NCBI GenBank assembly: GCA_947247005.1
Contig: OX365955.1
Location: forward strand, 37,923,822-37,987,821
DNA length: 64,000 bases
Direction of reading: 5' to 3'
DNA from: Spisula solida
Lineage: Eukaryota; Mollusca; Bivalvia; Venerida; Mactridae
The translations under genes and the position numbers were made by a program. The notes below the pieces were generated by a model that was given only the letters and a program-made list of their open reading frames with translations, did no database searches and had not been told where the DNA came from. Below, piece by piece: positions 59,642 to 64,000 of the stretch (positions are counted from its first letter, which is position 1; each line of letters begins with the position of its first letter).

Positions 59642-60940
59642 GTAAGGTGATCATGTATTTATATCAAACTATAACCAACATTTTGTATATAGCTGTTTTT
59701 CTTCTCTTAAAAAAAGATGACATATTTGACTGTGGCATTATGTACATAACTAAGTATTCGCGCATAATTTTCTTTATCGAGTTCGACTGTTATCTAACAA
59801 TTACATGAACCAATAAGTTTTTTAAAAACTTGAGAAAAGTTATTTTATGTAAAAAAACATGGTTGGTTGTAGTCGCATGAAACAGTATTGTCTTTTGTCT
59901 TCTGTAAAATATCAGCTCGCAAATAAATGGATATTCGTATCTATGGTAACGAGGAAATCGAGGAATATTTTGGATTTCTGAAATTTGCTTTGCTTGTTAT
60001 AAATTCTTCATGAATATATTTGTGTGCTGATGTTTGCAACATCCTGTGGCCTTCCTTAGATACGACCTTGACCCATAGATCTTTATTGTTGCTAGGTAAC
60101 CACCAGACGAATATTGTCAATATGCTTCACAGTCATAATATTGGTAGCTTTCTTTAATTCATATAGTATGTACGAAATCCGCTGTCTGTAATTGTCATGG
60201 ATACCGATATATAATAATCGTAATGCGCTTCTAGAATTCACAACACCCCACCCATTCCTCATTTAATTATTCAGCAAAATACAGCATTACCATGGTAATA
60301 GTAAAATATTAGGCTCATTAACCTTAAGCTTATTAGTCAATGGATCATAAAATATTAATTTCTGAATGAACCATTAAAATTTTAATGTATACGGCTACTT
60401 TAACTTGAATAGCGTCAGTGTTGTACATATATGCGCCAGCTAGGACGGGCCGACATGTCGCAATATACAAATTTTAATACTTGTACATTCTAATACATTT
60501 GTTTGTCGACTGCTCTTCCGCAAGCAACTGCCAACTTCTCTACAAATAGTCAATGTTATGGAAGAAAAATAATTATCGCACCAAAGTAGTATTTATACCC
60601 AGATTGCTTGGTTGACAAGGGTTTGTGCTCGGTCGGTGCTCATCATTAATATATAAAAAAATGTCACTGGTATACTCTGTGGCTTAGTAAAATAATATAT
60701 AGGCAACGTAAATAAATATTGTAATCAGCTTTTAGTGTAAATTAACCATTTTAATAACATTTCATTTTAATATGTAATTAATTAATACTTCAAATGTCCA
60801 ATTAAAATCTGTTATAAAAAGTAAAATTAAATAAATTCATTGATATAATAAAACTAGCCAATGGTTTCCAACCAACTTCCATTTGTTTCTGTGTGTATGT
60901 TTGCTGTGGTTTTATACTGGTTACATTTCTCAACAAGTAG
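59642..60940. other. Intron
   Basis: 1.3 kb, AT-rich, no element or exon recognised. Confidence 0.7.
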
Positions 60941-61012
60941 ACGGAGATGATAGCAGTGATATCAGTAGCCGAGATAGCCGAGGTGTATCGCCATCTGACG
61001 GTGCATTTACAG
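60941..61012 (+). CDS. Twitchin-like gene, acidic/Ser-rich linker exon
   Basis: Acceptor CTCAACAAGTAG, donor GTAGGC. It completes Asp and reads GDDSSDISSRDSRGVSPSDG then AFT, leaving in phase 1. Ser/Asp-rich, disordered, with several possible kinase sites (SRDS, SRGVS). The AAGTAG acceptor is of the NAGNAG type: using the upstream AG (exon from 60938) would add one Val without changing the frame. Confidence 0.82.
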
Positions 61013-62632
61013 GTAGGCATAATGCTTGTACCGAGTCTATGTAGAATATTGTATGGTAAGCATACCGCTTGTAGGCCATTCAAATAGGATATTGTTTGGC
61101 AAGTTCCCTGTCAAGCTGTTGTTAAAGCCTAGGTCCCACTGAGGAATTTCTCCAGATATCTGCTGATACCACCTGATTAATCACAATTCCTTCCTATATC
61201 ACAAATTGTCTCATGACTTCCCCGAAGCTTTCCCTAGAGCAGGATGGAACTGTTCCCAATGTCCTGATAACGTATTAATGTCCATCGGGAGTACATTGCG
61301 GAGGCAAAAAATGCTGAGTGAGACCTAGGCTTAATGCCAAATATCTTTATTGCTGTACTGTAAAATTATTGATAAATTGATTATTTTGGGCTCAGTTTTT
61401 GGTTGATTTCACTGATTCACTAGACTAGACAATGGAACCATATCTAGGCCATGAAAAAACATATCCCTTCGTTGATGTATAAAAAAGTACCACTGCACTT
61501 CTATGTCATATTTTGACACAAATTTATGGCCCCATAAGATTGCCTTTTTTGGACATGCACAATATTTTAAGCCCTACAAAAATGAATGATTTTACAGGTA
61601 CAGACCATTATTTGTGTATATGTGTATTGTATTCCATTGCAGCTTTTTGTTCAGTAATTGTTGTAAATTTTATGTCATGCAGTATGTAAGCTAAGTTGTT
61701 ATTGGTCAAAATTTAAATCTGGTCAATTCTTTCAAATGCATACCCGTACATGACTTTGTGGGGATGGCATAATTATATTCATGATTGCTAAGTTAATAAT
61801 TACGTCTGTCTAATTTGAAAGATTTAAGATTTATATGATGGATAACCTTGTTATTGTATTTATGTACAATTATATATCTATATATCTTATCAGATTCTGT
61901 CTTCTTTGATGCATCTTTCGAACGTGTGTTTGAAGTTTATTTTTACACTCACAATTTTGAATTTGCGTATCACTGCACATAGCATTCACAGCCTTCTGTT
62001 GAAACATACAGACATACATTATATGTAGGTATAATATTATATATAAATTTAGCAAATGTGGAGTTTTATTAATTATATAATAATATATAATGAACTGAAA
62101 AATGAATATAAACATACACTTGTATAATTACACAATGTAATCCTTATTGCATGAACTATCCATTGCATGCTTTATATTACTTGATTGCCAATAACAAGAT
62201 TGTGATATGTATAAATAAAACACGTGAAATATTGAAATACTGGGACTTGGGTACGGGTAAGTTGACTGTTACAATGGTAAATTGTTACACCTCTCATTAC
62301 TAAGGTGACAGAATAAAGTATAATACCATTGATTATATTGAATACCATAGTTGTACTCCTATGATTTTTGAACCAGCCTGTTGAGTATGTTAAACATCAT
62401 ACTTTTGTTTTAGATTTTTTTATGAGAAAATCAAAGTTTCAAAGTTTATTGGCTAATCAGCATAATAACATACCTTTGGCAGTAATACAAAGTAATAACA
62501 ATTCAGTTGGCCAATTAGAATGGATACAATACATCTTATAAATAATATTAAATCAAATTATAAATTGGAAAACATTTTATGTATGTGAATCTAATGGTAT
62601 AATTTTCTTTCTATTTTTCATGGTACATACAG
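61013..62632. other. Intron
   Basis: 1.6 kb containing a TTAA-flanked MITE (61122-61334). The rest is AT-rich with nothing recognised. Confidence 0.7.
61122..61334. mobile_element. TTAA-flanked MITE, 213 bp
   Basis: Left TTAAAGCCTAGGTCCCACT, right AGTGAGACCTAGGCTTAA: imperfect complements with TTAA at each outer edge, as for piggyBac-type target sites. Interior GATATC and GATAACG words; no open frame. Confidence 0.7.
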
Positions 62633-62655
62633 ACAAGTTAACAGACCTTGAAGAG
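62633..62655 (+). CDS. Twitchin-like gene, 23-nt linker exon
   Basis: Acceptor GGTACATACAG, donor GTGAGA. It completes Asp and encodes KLTDLEE, ending in phase 0. Small, but its phase matches both the exon ending at 61012 and the exon starting at 63745, and the acidic peptide fits its neighbours. Confidence 0.72.
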
Positions 62656-63744
62656 GTGAGATACATTGTTTTTTACTTTTATATTTTGATCAAAATATTA
62701 TTATTGTATGTTGAATACGATTTGTATCTTTTTATTGATGTGTCAGTGGTTACTATAGGGTAGATTAGATGACCATGTTTGGATCGTACACCCAGTGTTA
62801 CCTCCCTTTTGTGTCTCTTTATCAAGGATTTTGTCAAGAGTTACTCCCCTTTAATGTGAAGTTTTAAACTGTTATGTATGTATGACATGTGGTAGTTGGA
62901 ACACACGATGTTGGCAAAGTTAGTATGCCAAGTTTTGTTGCTACACTTGCTGTTAATAGAAATAGTCATCCCCGGATGTTTGTTACACAATTTGGTGCTT
63001 ATACATGTTTTGTGTGTCGCAAGCGCGCTGTATTGGCAATGGAGCAACTAAAGCAGCTCTGCGCGGCGCGGCGCTGCGATGCCCATTTTAAAGTGCGCAA
63101 ATTGCTATTATAATAATATATATAATTTTGTGTATGGTATTATTCATTGCGTAAATTGTTGCATTTCTTTTCTGAATAAGGTTGAAACATATAAGTGTTG
63201 TTAAATGCCTTTAAACAATATTAGGAGGAGAATATATATGGGTAACTGTTGCTTTTAATGTATGTGTGTTGGCATTGACATAATCCTGGGTTGGGACATG
63301 GGTTATTATGTTCGTTCATATTTTGGCTACTTGATATCATGCCCTCCCTCCACTTGTTAAGAAGTGATTGGCTGTTTGCAGAAGAGCTATTAAGTACTGG
63401 TCAACCGTTAATTCCAGGAAAACTGTAAAGCTCAACTAATAATCATGATTGACAGAAAATATTGTTGAAAAACAGTGTAAAGCCTGATGAAGACAAAGCA
63501 TAATATTTGGGACTTTAATAAACTGTAACTGCTTGATTTCAAGTTGAAAAGAATCTCTACATGTCAAATAATTCACGTCCATTTAACATATAAGTTGTGC
63601 TTCGATAAGACATATTAAATGAATATATCTGATTTTACAGGAGTATCTGATTTTACAGGGCCTCGATTAAACATATTAAATGAATATATCTGGTTTTACA
63701 GGGCCTCGATTAGACATATTATATGAATATATCTGATTTTACAG
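62656..63744. other. Intron ending in a repeated splice site
   Basis: 1.1 kb. It includes an open stretch at 62889-63113 with a short GC-rich run (GCGCGGCGCGGCGCTGCG) that I cannot assign. The last 130 bp are a tandem repeat containing several acceptor-like sites. Confidence 0.7.
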
Positions 63745-63748
63745 GGCC
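63614..63748. repeat. Tandem repeat duplicating the 3' splice site
   Basis: Copies of ATATTAAATGAATATATCTG ATTTTACAGGG. Acceptor-like TTTTACAG ends occur at about 63641, 63658, 63702 and 63744. Only the last is followed by an extended reading frame; those at 63658 and 63702 lead to Gly-Leu-Asp-stop. Confidence 0.85.
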
Positions 63749-63822
63749 AATCAAGAATCGATTCGGATGATGATGATGATATTGTATATTATGCATATGA
63801 TGAGGTTCGCAATCTGCTGTAG
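63745..63822 (+). CDS. Twitchin-like gene, last visible exon (acidic; stop at 63820-63822)
   Basis: Acceptor TGATTTTACAG. In phase 0 it reads GQSRIDSDDDDDIVYYAYDE then VRNLL and TAG. A five-Asp run and tyrosines make it strongly acidic. As a terminal exon it would end an Ig-only isoform of at least 920 residues, with AATAAA 106 bp after the stop. Alternatively it splices at the weak donor GTTCGC (after 63804, phase 0) to exons beyond the window, as a full-length twitchin would need. The sequence does not decide between these. Confidence 0.65.
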   Translation, partial: GQSRIDSDDDDDIVYYAYDEVRNLL

Positions 63823-63927
63823 CGAAATATTGCGGGGCACAATTGTGGGGATTCAATCTTTGGCATAATGTTTTCCAACGACTTTAGTTGCTTTTGTAAT
63901 GGATTTTTATTAACTAAACAAATTTTG

Positions 63928-63933
63928 AATAAA
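63928..63933 (+). terminator. Candidate polyadenylation signal
   Basis: AATAAA 106 bp after the TAG at 63820-63822, followed within 30 bp by GTTGCTGAAATGTCC. Position is right for a short 3' UTR, but this hexamer is frequent in AT-rich DNA. Confidence 0.4.
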
Positions 63934-64000
63934 AATGTTGCTGAAATGTCCCTTTATCACAAACTGCATATTGATATACTTCTATGATTCTCAGAAATGT

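Larger units (their letters stand above)
5945..63822 (+). other. twitchin: Twitchin-like giant Ig-repeat muscle protein gene (5' end outside the window)
   Basis: Overall gene model. Nineteen exons with GT-AG borders join in one frame to about 920 codons: six I-set Ig domains, a Lys/Glu/Pro-rich spacer before Ig5, and a long Ser/Pro/charged linker after Ig6. Domains open with the APxFxxKPxIxQ pattern and end in DxGxYxVxAKN, as in twitchin, projectin and titin. Known of the family: twitchins are cytoplasmic thick-filament proteins of invertebrate muscle with many Ig and FN3 domains and a C-terminal kinase; in mollusc catch muscle, phosphorylation of linker sites releases catch tension. No FN3 or kinase domain is visible, so the window would cover only the N-terminal part. 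Alternatives are titin/sallimus-like, obscurin/UNC-89-like or stretchin-like proteins. A protein search with the joined exons would decide. Confidence 0.75.

Noticed and set aside
1..64000. CRISPR array, operon or other prokaryotic system
   Set aside because: The tandem arrays lack spacer-repeat structure, and the introns, SINEs and sarcomeric exons show an animal genome.

Overview
The window is a piece of an animal nuclear genome: AT-rich, with small exons, large introns, strong GT-AG splice sites and many short inverted-repeat elements and minisatellites. The repeats with runs of GTCTGTCCGTCC, a tRNA-type SINE and the long internal-repeat element at 44.2-45.2 kb resemble repeats common in bivalve molluscs, so a bivalve (or at least a mollusc) is the best guess. 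No species can be named from sequence alone.

One gene explains essentially all coding sequence. It is a + strand gene for a giant muscle protein of the titin/twitchin type. Nineteen exons between 5945 and 63822 join without any frame conflict into about 920 codons. The window opens inside the gene, because the first visible exon needs an upstream exon ending in phase 1. In order the exons encode: a 16-nt microexon linker; Ig1 (8432-8574 + 9428-9583); Ig2 (12789-13097, single exon); a 13-nt microexon linker; Ig3 (18863-19079 + 38947-39037, split by a 19.9-kb intron); Ig4 (46651-46877 + 47375-47469); a Lys/Glu/Pro-rich spacer plus Ig5 (48774-49269 + 49684-49771); Ig6 (50294-50352 + 51141-51378); and a long charged and Ser/Pro-rich linker (55627-55704, 58001-58294, 59567-59641, 60941-61012, 62633-62655, 63745-63822). 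I read it as the N-terminal part of a molluscan twitchin (unc-22-like). The linker then corresponds to the region that carries a regulatory phosphorylation site in catch-muscle twitchin; this is inference from architecture and motifs, not from a search.

Several features suggest alternative ends. There is a possible internal first exon with its own ATG (32595-32657). A short exon with an in-frame stop lies at 57824-57891. Read-through of the donor at 58294 reaches a stop at 58309-58311. The last visible exon runs to a stop at 63820-63822, with AATAAA at 63928. Together these could give short, Ig-only isoforms lacking the downstream part of a giant protein.

The rest is intronic. It holds non-autonomous DNA transposon remnants (hAT-like, Tc1/mariner-like, TTAA-type and foldback elements), SINEs, and at least fourteen minisatellite arrays, several of them in the 19.9-kb intron. 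Most long open frames outside the exons come from those tandem arrays and are not genes.
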